DNA of 64,000 bases from Paucimonas sp. (GTDB taxonomy: Bacteria > Pseudomonadota > Gammaproteobacteria > Pseudomonadales > Pseudomonadaceae). Below the pieces are notes generated by a model. That model was not told where the DNA came from, ran no database searches, and saw only the letters and a list, made by a program, of their open reading frames with translations. Below, piece by piece: positions 26,191 through 35,420 of this stretch (positions are counted from its first letter, which is position 1; the number at the start of each line of letters is the position of its first letter). The stretch is from contig JAIRVG010000053.1 of NCBI GenBank assembly GCA_031253995.1, positions 21,328 to 85,327 of the forward strand. The letters are read 5' to 3'. The position numbers and the translations under genes are program-made.

Positions 26191-27497
26191 ACCCGCGTCT
26201 GGCCGCCGCCCGTGCCCTGGCCGCCGTGCTCAGCGGCAAGGCCTCGCTGAACAGTTCGCTGCCGGCGCAACTGGACAAGGTCGAGGTCCGCGACCGCGGC
26301 CTGACCCAGGACCTCGCCTTCGGCACCGCGCGCTGGCAGCCACGCCTGTCGGCGCTGGCCGAGCGCCTGTTGCAGAAGCCGTTCAAGGCGGCCGATGCCG
26401 ATGTCCAGGCTCTGCTGCTGGTGGGCCTGTACCAGCTGTTCTACACCCGCGTCCCGGAGCATGCCGCCATCGGCGAGACCGTGGGCTGCGCCGACAAGCT
26501 GAAGAAGCCTTGGGCCAAGGGATTGCTCAACGCCGTGCTGCGCCGCGCCCAGCGCGAGGGCAACGACCTGCTGGCCGAGATGGAACGCGACCCGGTGGTG
26601 CGCACCGCCCACCCGCGCTGGCTGCAGAAGTCGCTGAAGGCCTTCTGGCCGGAACAGTGGGAAGCCATCTGCGCCGCCAACAATGCCCATCCGCCGATGA
26701 TCCTGCGGGTCAACCGCCGCCATCACAGCCGCGACGCCTACCTCGACCTGCTGCGTGAAGCCGGCATCGAGGCCGCGCCGTGCCAGTTCAGCCGCGACGG
26801 CATCCTCCTCGCCGAAGCCTGCGACGTGCGCAACCTGCCGGGCTTCGAGCAAGGCTGGATCAGCGTCCAGGACGAAGCCGCGCAACTGGCCGCCGACCTG
26901 CTGGAACTGGCCCCCGGTCAACGGGTGCTGGACGCCTGCTGCGCCCCCGGCGGCAAGACCTGCCACCTGCTGGAAGCCGAGCCGAAGCTGGCCGGCATGG
27001 TCGCCATCGACCTGGAAGCCAAGCGCCTGACCCGGGTCCGCGAGAATCTCGACCGCCTCGGCCTCGACGCCCAGCTGATCGCCTGCGACGCCCGCGACAC
27101 CGCCAACTGGTGGGACGGCAAGACCTTCCAGCGCATCCTGCTCGACGCCCCGTGCTCGGCCACCGGCGTGATCCGCCGCCATCCGGACATCAAGCTGACC
27201 CGCCAGGCCGACGATATCGCCGCCCTCGCCAGCCTCCAGGGCGAACTGCTCGACGCCCTGTGGCCGACCCTGGAAGTGGGCGGCATGCTGCTCTACGCCA
27301 CCTGCTCGACCCTGCCCACGGAAAACACCGAGGTGATCGCGGCCTTCCTCGCCCGCACCCCTGGCGCCCGTGAGCTGGACCTGGCCACCGACGCCGGCAT
27401 CCGCCAGCCCCACGGTCGCCAGCTGCTCGCCCAGGAAGGCGGCCACGACGGGTTCTACTACGCCAAGCTGATCAAGATCGCCGCCTCGCGCGGCTAA
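26187..27497 (+). CDS. rsmB: 16S rRNA m5C967 methyltransferase
   Basis: Methylates C967 of 16S rRNA with SAM. 436 residues from ATG 26187, which overlaps the fmt stop as ATGA. The N-terminal NusB-like helical domain covers about residues 1-140. The SAM site is [16 protein letters not shown], and the two catalytic cysteines are in [16 protein letters not shown] and [11 protein letters not shown]. Length fits the family. Confidence 0.97.
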   Translation: MNPRLAAARALAAVLSGKASLNSSLPAQLDKVEVRDRGLTQDLAFGTARWQPRLSALAERLLQKPFKAADADVQALLLVGLYQLFYTRVPEHAAIGETVGCADKLKKPWAKGLLNAVLRRAQREGNDLLAEMERDPVVRTAHPRWLQKSLKAFWPEQWEAICAANNAHPPMILRVNRRHHSRDAYLDLLREAGIEAAPCQFSRDGILLAEACDVRNLPGFEQGWISVQDEAAQLAADLLELAPGQRVLDACCAPGGKTCHLLEAEPKLAGMVAIDLEAKRLTRVRENLDRLGLDAQLIACDARDTANWWDGKTFQRILLDAPCSATGVIRRHPDIKLTRQADDIAALASLQGELLDALWPTLEVGGMLLYATCSTLPTENTEVIAAFLARTPGARELDLATDAGIRQPHGRQLLAQEGGHDGFYYAKLIKIAASRG

Positions 27498-27522
27498 CAG
27501 GAATTAGGGAAGGGGACAGCGG

Positions 27523-28896
27523 ATGAAGATCATCATCCTTGGCGCGGGGCAGGTCGGCGGCACACTGGCCGAACACCTGGCCAGCGAAGCCAACGACATC
27601 ACCGTGGTGGACACCGATGGCGACCGCCTGCGTGACCTGGGCGACCGTCTCGACATCCGCACCGTCCAGGGCCGCGGCTCGTTCCCGACCATCCTGCGCC
27701 AGGCCGGCGCCGACGACGCCGACATGCTGGTGGCGGTGACCAACAGCGACGAGACCAACATGGTCGCCTGCCAGGTGGCCCACACCCTGTTCCACACCCC
27801 GACCAAGATCGCCCGGGTGCGCGAGTCGGCCTACCTGACCCGCGCCGGCCTGTTCGACAACGAAGCCATTCCGGTGGACGTGCTGATCAGCCCGGAGCAG
27901 GTGGTGACCCACTACATCAAGCGCCTGATCGAGCACCCCGGCGCCCTGCAGGTGATCGACTTCGCCGAGGGCAAGGCCCAGCTGGTGGCGGTCAAGGCCT
28001 ACTACGGCGGACCGCTGGTGGGCCAGCAGCTGCGGCAGATCCGGGCGCACATGCCCAACGTGGATACCCGGGTGGCGGCGATCTTCCGTCGCGACCGGCC
28101 GATCCTGCCCCAGGGCGACACGGTGATCGAGGCCGACGACGAGGTCTTCTTCATCGCCGCCAAGGCCCATATCCGTGCGGTGATGGGTGAGCTGCGCCGT
28201 CTCGACGAGACCAACAAGCGCGTGGTCATCGCCGGCGGCGGGCAGATCGGCGAGCGCCTGGCCGAGGCCATCGAGAGCCGCTACCAGGTGAAGATCATCG
28301 AGATGAGCCCGGCGCGTTGCCGCTATCTGTCGGACACCCTCGACAGCACCGTGGTGCTGCAGGGCAGCGCCTCGGACCGCGACCTGCTGCTGGAAGAGAA
28401 CATCGCCGACGCCGACATCTTCCTGGCCCTGACCAACGACGACGAGGCCAACATCATGTCTTCGCTGCTGGCCAAGCGCCTCGGCGCGCGCAAGGTGATG
28501 ACCATCATCAACAACCCGGCCTATGTCGACCTGGTGCAGGGTGGCGAGATCGATATCGCCATCAGCCCGCAGCTGGCGACCATCGGCACCCTGCTGGCGC
28601 ATGTGCGGCGTGGCGATATCGTCAGCGTGCACTCGTTGCGCCGGGGCGCGGCGGAGGCCATCGAGGCGATTGCCCACGGTGACTCGAAGTCGAGCAAGGT
28701 GGTGGGCAAGGCCATCGAGGACATCAACCTGCCGCAGGGCACCACCATCGGCGCGATCATCCGCGACGAGGAAGTGCTGATCGCCCACGACGACACGGTG
28801 ATCCAGAGCGGCGACCACGTGATCCTCTTCGTTGTGGATAAAAAGTACATCCGTGACGTGGAGAAGTTGTTCCACGTTGGCCTGACGTTCTTCTGA
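27523..28896 (+). CDS. trkA: Trk system potassium uptake regulator TrkA
   Basis: Peripheral NAD-binding subunit that gates the TrkH/TrkG K+ channel. 457 residues with two RCK-N Rossmann domains ([19 protein letters not shown] at 1-19; [19 protein letters not shown] near 232) each followed by an RCK-C domain. It follows rsmB with a 25-bp gap. A DnaA box (28833-28841) lies near the 3' end, in codons for VVDKK. Confidence 0.97.
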   Translation: MKIIILGAGQVGGTLAEHLASEANDITVVDTDGDRLRDLGDRLDIRTVQGRGSFPTILRQAGADDADMLVAVTNSDETNMVACQVAHTLFHTPTKIARVRESAYLTRAGLFDNEAIPVDVLISPEQVVTHYIKRLIEHPGALQVIDFAEGKAQLVAVKAYYGGPLVGQQLRQIRAHMPNVDTRVAAIFRRDRPILPQGDTVIEADDEVFFIAAKAHIRAVMGELRRLDETNKRVVIAGGGQIGERLAEAIESRYQVKIIEMSPARCRYLSDTLDSTVVLQGSASDRDLLLEENIADADIFLALTNDDEANIMSSLLAKRLGARKVMTIINNPAYVDLVQGGEIDIAISPQLATIGTLLAHVRRGDIVSVHSLRRGAAEAIEAIAHGDSKSSKVVGKAIEDINLPQGTTIGAIIRDEEVLIAHDDTVIQSGDHVILFVVDKKYIRDVEKLFHVGLTFF

Positions 28897-28909
28897 AAGG
28901 AGTGGCGTG

Positions 28910-29224
28910 ATGCGCGAGTCGCTGGAAAAGATGCTGGCCAAGGGTGTGGATAACGCCCTTTTGAGGTTTGGCCTGGGCAAGTCGTGGCTGGACGAGGGGA
29001 ATGGGGCGGAGGCGGCGGTGCATCTGGCTCGGTGTGTGGAGCTGGACCCGAAGTATTCGGCGGCGTGGAAGTTGTTGGGCAAGGCCTGGCAGCAGCAGGG
29101 AGACCTGGTGAACGCGCGGGATGCCTGGGAGCGGGGGATTGCGGCGGCTCAGGCCCATGGGGACAAGCAGGCCGAGAAGGAAATGGCGGTGTTCCTGAAG
29201 AAGCTGGATAAAGCCGGGAACTGA
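28910..29224 (+). CDS. Small TPR-repeat protein
   Basis: A 104-residue soluble protein with two to three tetratricopeptide-like helix pairs (NALLRFGLGKSWLDEGNGAEAAVHLARCVELDPKYSAAWKLLGKAWQQQGDLVNARDAWERGI pattern, here described by its LxxGKxxLxxG and DPKYSAAW landmarks). Start ATG 28910 or the adjacent GTG 28907, after AAGGAG (28897-28902). It is probably co-transcribed with trkA; role unknown. A DnaA box lies at 28945-28953 in codons for VDN. Confidence 0.8.
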   Translation: MRESLEKMLAKGVDNALLRFGLGKSWLDEGNGAEAAVHLARCVELDPKYSAAWKLLGKAWQQQGDLVNARDAWERGIAAAQAHGDKQAEKEMAVFLKKLDKAGN

Positions 29225-29231
29225 GTTGAAT

Positions 29232-29305
29232 TCATCGCTGGCAAGCCAGCTCCCACAGGGTTCGCGGCGCACGCAATACCTGTAGGAGCTGGCTTGCCAG
29301 CGATA
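29232..29305. repeat. Paired REP between the TPR gene and lpxL
   Basis: Arms 29232-29259 and 29279-29305 are inverted copies of the TCATCGCTGGCAAGCCAGC REP. They lie between convergent genes and are a probable two-way terminator. Confidence 0.88.
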
Positions 29306-29311
29306 GGGCCC

Positions 29312-30199
29312 TCAATACCAGCGAGCCTCTCCAGCCGGCCGCTTCTTGAAGCGCTTCATGCTCCACATGTACTGGCTCGGATACGCCCGCACATACTTCT
29401 CCACCACCTGGCTCATCGCCGCCGCCGACGTCTCGGTATCCGTGCTGTACATCGCCTCCGGCGCCGCTTCGAGGATCACCTTGAAGCCACTGCCATCCGG
29501 CAAGCGCAGCGCATGCAGGAACACCCCCACCGCCTTGCCACCGGCCAGCATGTTCGGCACGAACTTGCTGGTCAGCGCCCTGGTCCCGAGAAACGGCACG
29601 AAGATCCCCGCCGACTCCGCCGGCTCCGGATCCGCCGGAATCCCCACCTGGCCACCCTTGCGCACCTCCTTGATGATGCTGAGGATGCCTTCCTTGGTCG
29701 ACGGCGCCACGCGATTGCCCAGTTGCACCCGCTGCTCGCGCAGCAGGTCATCCACCGCCTTCAGCTTCGGCGGGCGGTAGAAGATGATCGGTTTGCACTG
29801 GCTGCAATAGAAGTGGTTGAGCACTTCCCAGTTGCCCAGGTGGCTGGTGATGCCGACCACGCCCTTGCCCGAGGCCAGGGCGTCCTTCAGCACGTCCAGC
29901 CCCTCGACTTCACGCACCAGGTCGATGGACCGCTGCGCCGGCCAGATCCAGGCGCAGGCGCTTTCGGTGAAGGACTTGCCGATATCCATCAGGCTGCGCC
30001 CCACCAGTTGCTCGCGCTCGACCGGATCCATCTCCGGGAAACACTTGGCCAGGTTGATGCGCACCACTTCGCGGGAGCTGTTGGGGATCTTCCACATGAT
30101 CCAGCCAATCGCCGCGCCAACCCGCTGCACCGCGCCCCAGGGCAGCTTGGCAAACAACCGCAACGCCCCGACCATCAAGGCGCCCTTGAATTTATCCAC
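29312..30199 (-). CDS. Lipid A biosynthesis lauroyl-type acyltransferase (LpxL/HtrB family)
   Basis: Adds a secondary acyl chain to lipid A at the inner membrane. 295 residues, with an N-terminal hydrophobic segment and the HX4(D/E) acyltransferase motif SHLGNWE near residue 120, plus GIPADPEPAESAG and FVPNMLAGGKAVGVFL. The start is GTG 30199, with GGAGGA about 8 nt upstream; ATG 30175 is the alternative. The GTG lies inside a perfect DnaA box (30192-30200). Pseudomonas has several LpxL-like paralogues, so exact acyl position is not assigned. Confidence 0.92.
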   Translation of the reverse strand: MDKFKGALMVGALRLFAKLPWGAVQRVGAAIGWIMWKIPNSSREVVRINLAKCFPEMDPVEREQLVGRSLMDIGKSFTESACAWIWPAQRSIDLVREVEGLDVLKDALASGKGVVGITSHLGNWEVLNHFYCSQCKPIIFYRPPKLKAVDDLLREQRVQLGNRVAPSTKEGILSIIKEVRKGGQVGIPADPEPAESAGIFVPFLGTRALTSKFVPNMLAGGKAVGVFLHALRLPDGSGFKVILEAAPEAMYSTDTETSAAAMSQVVEKYVRAYPSQYMWSMKRFKKRPAGEARWY

Positions 30200-30238
30200 A
30201 GGCAGGTTCCTCCATACACAAGCCGGGCATTGTAACCG

Positions 30239-30790
30239 TCAGCGCAGCAGGGCGGCGTATCGATCGCAATCGGTGGTGTGGTCCATGACCATGCCGGTGG
30301 CCTGCATGAAGGCGTAGCAGATGGTCGGGCCGACGAAGGTGAAGCCGGCTTTCTGCAGGGCCTTGCTCATGGCCTTGGCCTCGTCGGTCACCGCCGGCAC
30401 CTCGCCGCGGGCGGTGAAGTGGTTGACCTTGGGCTCGCCGCCCACGAACGACCACAACAAGCTCGCCGGGTCTTCCAGCGCCAGCCAGGCCCGGGCATTG
30501 CGCCGTGCGGCATTGAGCTTGAGACGGTTGCGGATGATGCCCGGATCGAGCATGCGTTCCTCGATTTCCTCGTCGCTCATCTGCGCCAGCCGATGGGGAT
30601 CGAAGCCGAACATGACCTCGCGATAACGCGCGCGTTTCTTCAATACGGTGATCCACGAAAGACCGGCCTGGAACCCTTCGAGCAAAAGCATCTCGAATAG
30701 CTGCCCCGGGTCGCGTTGCGGCGTCCCCCACTCCTCGTCGTGATAAGCCTGGTACAGCGGATCGTCGGTACACCAAAAGCATCGTGGCAT
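30239..30790 (-). CDS. tag: DNA-3-methyladenine glycosylase I
   Basis: Excises 3-methyladenine from alkylated DNA. 183 residues with the family start RCFWCTDDPLYQAYHDEEWGTP, the helix-hairpin-helix region FEMLLLEGFQAGLSWITVLKKR, and the zinc-binding residues in C4 and the C-terminal HTTDC. It lies 39 bp upstream of lpxL, on the same strand. Confidence 0.96.
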   Translation of the reverse strand: MPRCFWCTDDPLYQAYHDEEWGTPQRDPGQLFEMLLLEGFQAGLSWITVLKKRARYREVMFGFDPHRLAQMSDEEIEERMLDPGIIRNRLKLNAARRNARAWLALEDPASLLWSFVGGEPKVNHFTARGEVPAVTDEAKAMSKALQKAGFTFVGPTICYAFMQATGMVMDHTTDCDRYAALLR

Positions 30791-30824
30791 AAAGCACCAT
30801 GGGTAGAGGCCGGGGCGAATCGGG

Positions 30825-30831
30825 TTATACT
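30825..30831 (+). promoter_or_regulatory. -10 element of the glyQS promoter (probable)
   Basis: TTATACT about 42 bp before the glyQ start is a good sigma-70 -10 hexamer (TATACT). I see no convincing -35 at the right spacing. Confidence 0.5.
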
Positions 30832-30872
30832 CCCGCTCTTTATATTCGCAGCCCTAGAAACAGGTGAATTTC

Positions 30873-31820
30873 GTGAGCCAGCCTACGCCAGCCGTGCGTA
30901 CCTTCCAAGACTTGATCCTCGCGCTCCAGCAGTACTGGGCCGAGCAAGGTTGTGTGGTGCTTCAGCCCTACGATATGGAAGTGGGCGCCGGCACTTTTCA
31001 TACCGCCACGTTTCTGCGCGCCGTAGGCCCTGAAACCTGGAACGCCGCCTATGTCCAGCCAAGCCGCCGTCCTGGCGACGGTCGCTACGGCGAAAACCCC
31101 AACCGCCTGCAGCACTACTACCAGTTCCAGGTGGTCCTGAAGCCGAACCCGGCGAACTTCCAGGAGCTGTACCTGGGCTCGCTGAAGGCCATCGGCCTGG
31201 ACCCGCTGGTCCACGACGTCCGTTTCGTCGAGGACAACTGGGAATCGCCGACCCTCGGCGCCTGGGGCCTGGGTTGGGAAATCTGGCTCAACGGCATGGA
31301 AGTCACCCAGTTCACCTACTTCCAGCAGGTCGGCGGCATCGAGTGCCTGCCGGTCACCGGCGAAATCACCTATGGCCTGGAACGCCTGGCCATGTACCTG
31401 CAGGGTGTCGACTCGGTGTATGACCTGGTCTGGACCGACGGTCCGTTCGGCAAGGTCACCTACGGCGACGTGTTCCACCAGAACGAAGTGGAGCAGTCGA
31501 CCTACAACTTCGAGCACGCCAACGTCGAGAAGCTGTTCGAACTGTTCGACTTCTACGAAAGCGAAGCGAACCGCCTGATCGAGCTGGAACTGCCGCTGCC
31601 GACCTACGAAATGGTCCTCAAGGCCTCGCACACCTTCAACCTGCTGGACGCCCGCCGCGCCATCTCGGTAACCGAGCGCCAGCGCTACATCCTGCGCGTG
31701 CGCACCCTGGCCCGGGCCGTTGCCCAGAGCTACCTGCAGGCCCGTGCCCGTCTCGGCTTCCCGATGGCGACCCCCGAATTGCGTGACGAAGTGTTGGCCA
31801 AGCTGGAGGCTGCGGAATGA
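30873..31820 (+). CDS. glyQ: Glycyl-tRNA synthetase alpha subunit
   Basis: Class II synthetase catalytic subunit of the alpha2-beta2 bacterial enzyme. 315 residues from GTG 30873 ([15 protein letters not shown]), matching the usual Pseudomonas N-terminus; GTG 30864 would add three residues. Motifs: [55 protein letters not shown], and [11 protein letters not shown]. The glyS start overlaps the stop as ATGA. Confidence 0.98.
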   Translation: MSQPTPAVRTFQDLILALQQYWAEQGCVVLQPYDMEVGAGTFHTATFLRAVGPETWNAAYVQPSRRPGDGRYGENPNRLQHYYQFQVVLKPNPANFQELYLGSLKAIGLDPLVHDVRFVEDNWESPTLGAWGLGWEIWLNGMEVTQFTYFQQVGGIECLPVTGEITYGLERLAMYLQGVDSVYDLVWTDGPFGKVTYGDVFHQNEVEQSTYNFEHANVEKLFELFDFYESEANRLIELELPLPTYEMVLKASHTFNLLDARRAISVTERQRYILRVRTLARAVAQSYLQARARLGFPMATPELRDEVLAKLEAAE

Positions 31821-33871
31821 GTGCTCAAGATTTCCTGGTAGAACTGGGCACCGAAGAACTGCCACCGAAAGCCCTCGCCACCCTCGGCGACGCCTTCCTC
31901 GCCGGCATTGAAAAAGGCCTGCAGGCCGCCGGCCTGAACTACAGCGACAAGCAGGTGTTCGCCGCGCCGCGCCGCCTGGCCGTGCTGATCCGCAACCTGG
32001 ACACCCAGCAGCCAGACCGCAGCATCAACGTCGACGGCCCGCCCCGCCAGGCCGCCTTCGACGCCGAAGGCAACCCGACCCAGGCCGCCCTGGGCTTCGC
32101 CAAGAAGTGTGGCGTGGAGCTGTCGGACATCGACCAGAGCGGTCCGAAACTGCGCTTCTCCCAGCACATCCCGGGCAAGGCCACTGCCAGCCTGCTGCCG
32201 ACCATCGTCGAAGATTCGCTGAACGACCTGCCGATTCCCAAGCGCATGCGCTGGGGCGCCCGCAAGGAAGAGTTCGTGCGTCCGACCCAGTGGCTGGTGA
32301 TGCTGCTCGGTGACGAGGTGGTCGACTGCACCATCCTCGCCCAGACCGCTGGTCGCGAATCCCGCGGCCACCGCTTCCACCACCCGGAAAACGTGCGCAT
32401 CAGCGCCCCGGCCAACTACCAGGAAGACCTGCGCAAGGCCTATGTCCTGGCCGACTTCGCCGAGCGTCGCGAGCTGATCAGCAAGCGCACCGCCGAACTG
32501 GCCCTGCAGCAGGAAGGCACCGCCATCGTGCCGCCGGCGCTGCTGGACGAGGTGACCGCGCTGGTCGAGTGGCCGGTGCCGCTGGTGTGCTCGTTCGAGG
32601 AACGCTTCCTCGACGTGCCGCAGGAAGCCCTGATCACCACCATGCAGGACAACCAGAAGTACTTCTGCCTGCTGGACGTCGACGGCAAGCTGCTGCCGCG
32701 CTTCATCACCGTGGCCAACGTCGAGAGCCGCGATCCGAAGCAGATCATCGAAGGCAACGAGAAGGTCGTGCGTCCACGCCTGACCGACGCCGAGTTCTTC
32801 TTCAAGCAGGACAAGAAGCAGCCGCTGGAAAGCTTCAACGAGCGCCTGCAGAACGTGGTGTTCCAGGCCCAGCTGGGCAGCGTCTTCGAGAAGGCCGAGC
32901 GCGTCGGCAAGCTGGCCGCGTTCATCGCCGGCAAGATCGGCGGCGACGCCACTCGCGCAGCTCGCGCCGGCCTGCTGTCCAAGTGCGACCTGGCCACCGA
33001 GATGGTCGGCGAATTCCCTGAGATGCAAGGCGTTGCCGGCTACTACTACGCCCTCAACGACGGCGAGCCGGAAGACGTCGCCCTGGCCCTGAACGAGCAG
33101 TACATGCCGCGCGGTGCCGGTGCAGAACTGCCATCGACCCTGACCGGCGCGGCCGTGGCCATCGCCGACAAGCTCGACACCCTGGTGGGTATCTTCGGCA
33201 TCGGCATGCTGCCAACCGGCAGCAAGGACCCGTACGCACTGCGTCGCGCGGCCCTGGGCGTGCTGCGCATCCTGATCGAGAAGCAACTGGACCTCGACCT
33301 GACCGAAGCGGTGGAGTTCGCCGTCAAGCAGTTCGGCGCCAAGGTCAAGGCCGCTGGCCTTGCCGAGCAGGTCCTGGAGTTCGTCTTCGACCGCCTGCGT
33401 GCTCGCTACGAGGACGAAGGCATCGACGTCGCCACCTACCTGTCGGTACGTGCCCTGAAGCCGGGCTCCGCCCTGGACTTCGACCAGCGCGTGCAGGCCG
33501 TGCAGTCGTTCCGCAAGCTGCCGGAAGCCGCTGCCCTGGCCGCGGTGAACAAGCGCGTGTCGAACCTGCTGGGCAAGGCCGAAGGCACCATCGCCACTCA
33601 CGTCGAGCCGAAGTACTTCGACAACGCCAACGAGTTCTCCCTGTACTCGGCGATCCAGCAGGCCGACCAGGCCGTGCAGCCGATGGCCGCGCAGCGCCAG
33701 TACACCGAGTCGCTGGCACGCCTGGCCGCCCTGCGCGAGCCGGTGGACGCGTTCTTCGAAGCGGTGATGGTCAATGCCGAGGACGCCAACGTGCGTGCCA
33801 ACCGTTATGCCCTGCTCAGCCGCCTGCGCGGCCTGTTCCTGGGCGTGGCCGACATCTCGCTGCTGGGGTAA
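31817..33871 (+). CDS. glyS: Glycyl-tRNA synthetase beta subunit
   Basis: tRNA-binding partner of GlyQ. 684 residues, starting [19 protein letters not shown] as in the family, with an HD-like region in the middle ([33 protein letters not shown]) and an anticodon-binding C-terminal domain. Translationally coupled to glyQ. Length normal. Confidence 0.98.
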   Translation: MSAQDFLVELGTEELPPKALATLGDAFLAGIEKGLQAAGLNYSDKQVFAAPRRLAVLIRNLDTQQPDRSINVDGPPRQAAFDAEGNPTQAALGFAKKCGVELSDIDQSGPKLRFSQHIPGKATASLLPTIVEDSLNDLPIPKRMRWGARKEEFVRPTQWLVMLLGDEVVDCTILAQTAGRESRGHRFHHPENVRISAPANYQEDLRKAYVLADFAERRELISKRTAELALQQEGTAIVPPALLDEVTALVEWPVPLVCSFEERFLDVPQEALITTMQDNQKYFCLLDVDGKLLPRFITVANVESRDPKQIIEGNEKVVRPRLTDAEFFFKQDKKQPLESFNERLQNVVFQAQLGSVFEKAERVGKLAAFIAGKIGGDATRAARAGLLSKCDLATEMVGEFPEMQGVAGYYYALNDGEPEDVALALNEQYMPRGAGAELPSTLTGAAVAIADKLDTLVGIFGIGMLPTGSKDPYALRRAALGVLRILIEKQLDLDLTEAVEFAVKQFGAKVKAAGLAEQVLEFVFDRLRARYEDEGIDVATYLSVRALKPGSALDFDQRVQAVQSFRKLPEAAALAAVNKRVSNLLGKAEGTIATHVEPKYFDNANEFSLYSAIQQADQAVQPMAAQRQYTESLARLAALREPVDAFFEAVMVNAEDANVRANRYALLSRLRGLFLGVADISLLG

Positions 33872-33874
33872 GCC

Positions 33875-34408
33875 TTGAAACTGCTGATTCTCGATCGTGA
33901 CGGAGTGATCAACCAGGACTCCGACGCCTACATCAAGTCGCTGGAAGAGTGGATTCCGATTCCCGGCTCGATCGAGGCCATCGCGCAGTTGAGCCAGGCC
34001 GGCTGGACGGTGGCGGTCGCCACCAACCAGTCCGGCATCGCCCGCGGCTACTACCCGCTGGCCACCCTCGACGCCATGCACGCCCGCCTGCGCGAGCTGG
34101 TGGGCGGACTGGGCGGCGAGGTCGGGCTGATCGTCCACTGCCCGCACGGGCCGGACGATGGCTGCGATTGCCGCAAGCCCAAGCCCGGGATGCTGCGCCA
34201 GATCGCCGGGCATTACGGTGTCGAACTGACCGGCGTGTGGTTCGTCGGCGACAGTCCGGGTGACCTGGAGGCCGCGCGGGCCGTCGATGCACAACCGGTT
34301 CTGGTGCGCACCGGCAAGGGAGAAAAGACCCTCGCCAAGGGCGTGCCCCCGGATACACTGGTTTTCGACGACCTGGCCACCCTCGCCAGGCAACTTATCC
34401 ACAAATAG
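33875..34408 (+). CDS. gmhB: D-glycero-beta-D-manno-heptose 1,7-bisphosphate 7-phosphatase
   Basis: HAD-family phosphatase of the ADP-heptose pathway for LPS core. 177 residues from TTG 33875, 3 bp after glyS. Catalytic aspartates are in LILDRDGVIN (residues 4-13), the TNQSG motif II follows, and the zinc loop is CPHGPDDGCDCRKPKPG, with further HAD motif GDSPGDLEAA. A DnaA box (34395-34403) overlaps the last codons, and an intrinsic terminator follows. Confidence 0.95.
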   Translation: MKLLILDRDGVINQDSDAYIKSLEEWIPIPGSIEAIAQLSQAGWTVAVATNQSGIARGYYPLATLDAMHARLRELVGGLGGEVGLIVHCPHGPDDGCDCRKPKPGMLRQIAGHYGVELTGVWFVGDSPGDLEAARAVDAQPVLVRTGKGEKTLAKGVPPDTLVFDDLATLARQLIHK

Positions 34409-34437
34409 CGCGCCCGCCTTCACGGGCGCGTTCTTGC
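34409..34437 (+). terminator. Terminator after gmhB
   Basis: An 8-bp GC stem (CGCGCCCG / CGGGCGCG) with a 6-nt loop followed by TTCTTG. It lies 36 bp before the plsC start. Confidence 0.65.
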
Positions 34438-34472
34438 TAAGGCGGGTGCTCCCCGCAACGGTACAAGCCGCT

Positions 34473-35246
34473 ATGTCGATCCTGCAGGCGATCAGAATTG
34501 CACTCTTCTATGTGCTGCTGGGGACCAGTGCGCTGCTCTGGTGCTCGCTGAGTTTCTTTGTCGCGCCTTTCCTGCCTTTCCGGCTCCGCTATCGCTTCAT
34601 CAACGTGTACTGGTGCCGTTTCGCGCTGGTGCTGGTGCGGCTGTTCCTCGGCATCAAGGTCAAGGTGACCGGCGCCGAGCACATCCCCGAGCGCCCTTGC
34701 GTGATCGTGTCCAACCACCAGAGCACCTGGGAGACCTTCTTCCTCTCCGCCTATTTCCAGCCCTTGAGCCAGGTGCTCAAGCGCGAACTGCTGTACGTGC
34801 CGTTCTTCGGCTGGGCGATGGCCATGCTTCGGCCCATCGCCATTGACCGCGACAACCCCAAGGTCGCCCTCAAGCAGGTCGCCAGCAAGGGCGACAAGCT
34901 GCTCAAGGAACACACCTGGGTACTGATCTTCCCGGAAGGCACCCGCGTGCCCTTCGGCCAGATCGGCAAGTTCTCGCGCAGCGGCGCGGCGCTGGCGGTG
35001 AACGCCGACCTGCCGGTGCTGCCGATTGCCCACAACGCCGGCAAGTACTGGCCGAAGGAAGGCTGGGGCAAGCGCGCCGGCACCATCGAGGTGGTGATTG
35101 GCGAGCCGATGTGGGCAGAAGGCAGCGGTCCTCGGGCCATCGCCGAGCTCAACGATCGTGCTGCCGCGTGGAACGAAAAGACCCAGCGCGAGATGGGTTC
35201 GCTGCCAGCGCAAGCCGCTTCCAGCGAAACGTCCTCCGCCGCCTGA
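34473..35246 (+). CDS. plsC: 1-acyl-sn-glycerol-3-phosphate acyltransferase family protein
   Basis: Acylates lysophosphatidic acid in phospholipid synthesis. 258 residues from ATG 34473; earlier in-frame codons belong to the overlapping gmhB gene. An N-terminal membrane segment (ALFYVLLGTSALLWCSLSFFV) precedes the NHQSTWETF motif, the PlsC H-x4-D variant with E, and the FPEGTR motif. Pseudomonas carries several PlsC paralogues and this is one, so the lipid substrate is not certain. Confidence 0.9.
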   Translation: MSILQAIRIALFYVLLGTSALLWCSLSFFVAPFLPFRLRYRFINVYWCRFALVLVRLFLGIKVKVTGAEHIPERPCVIVSNHQSTWETFFLSAYFQPLSQVLKRELLYVPFFGWAMAMLRPIAIDRDNPKVALKQVASKGDKLLKEHTWVLIFPEGTRVPFGQIGKFSRSGAALAVNADLPVLPIAHNAGKYWPKEGWGKRAGTIEVVIGEPMWAEGSGPRAIAELNDRAAAWNEKTQREMGSLPAQAASSETSSAA

Positions 35247-35420
35247 GCGTTCTGTGGATAACTTGTTGACAATAATTGGATCACTTCCTTAAAACCGAGC
35301 TAAGTCATTAATCTGTCTACATATTTCTGTGTATGACCGCTTCATGTAAATCGTGCATAAGTTTTTTCCGCGGAATTAAAAAACCGGCTTTTAAGCCGGT
35401 TTTTTTGTGCCTGGAATTTC
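35247..35420. other. plsC / MHS-transporter gap with a DnaA box and terminator
   Basis: This 174-bp AT-rich gap has a DnaA box TGTGGATAA (35253-35261) followed by AT-rich sequence. It ends in a strong two-way intrinsic terminator, AAAACCGGCTT / AAGCCGGTTTT, with flanking A and T runs (35378-35406). It resembles a miniature origin-like patch, but has too few boxes to be called one. Confidence 0.6.

Noticed and set aside
31730..34423. A very long open frame on the minus strand opposite glyS and gmhB
   Set aside because: It is antisense to well-conserved glyS, has no family motifs, and is explained by the GC-rich codon pattern that removes stops from the opposite strand.
35247..35420. A third replication origin between plsC and the MHS transporter
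   Set aside because: There is only one perfect DnaA box in an AT-rich gap ending in a terminator, which is too little for an origin call.
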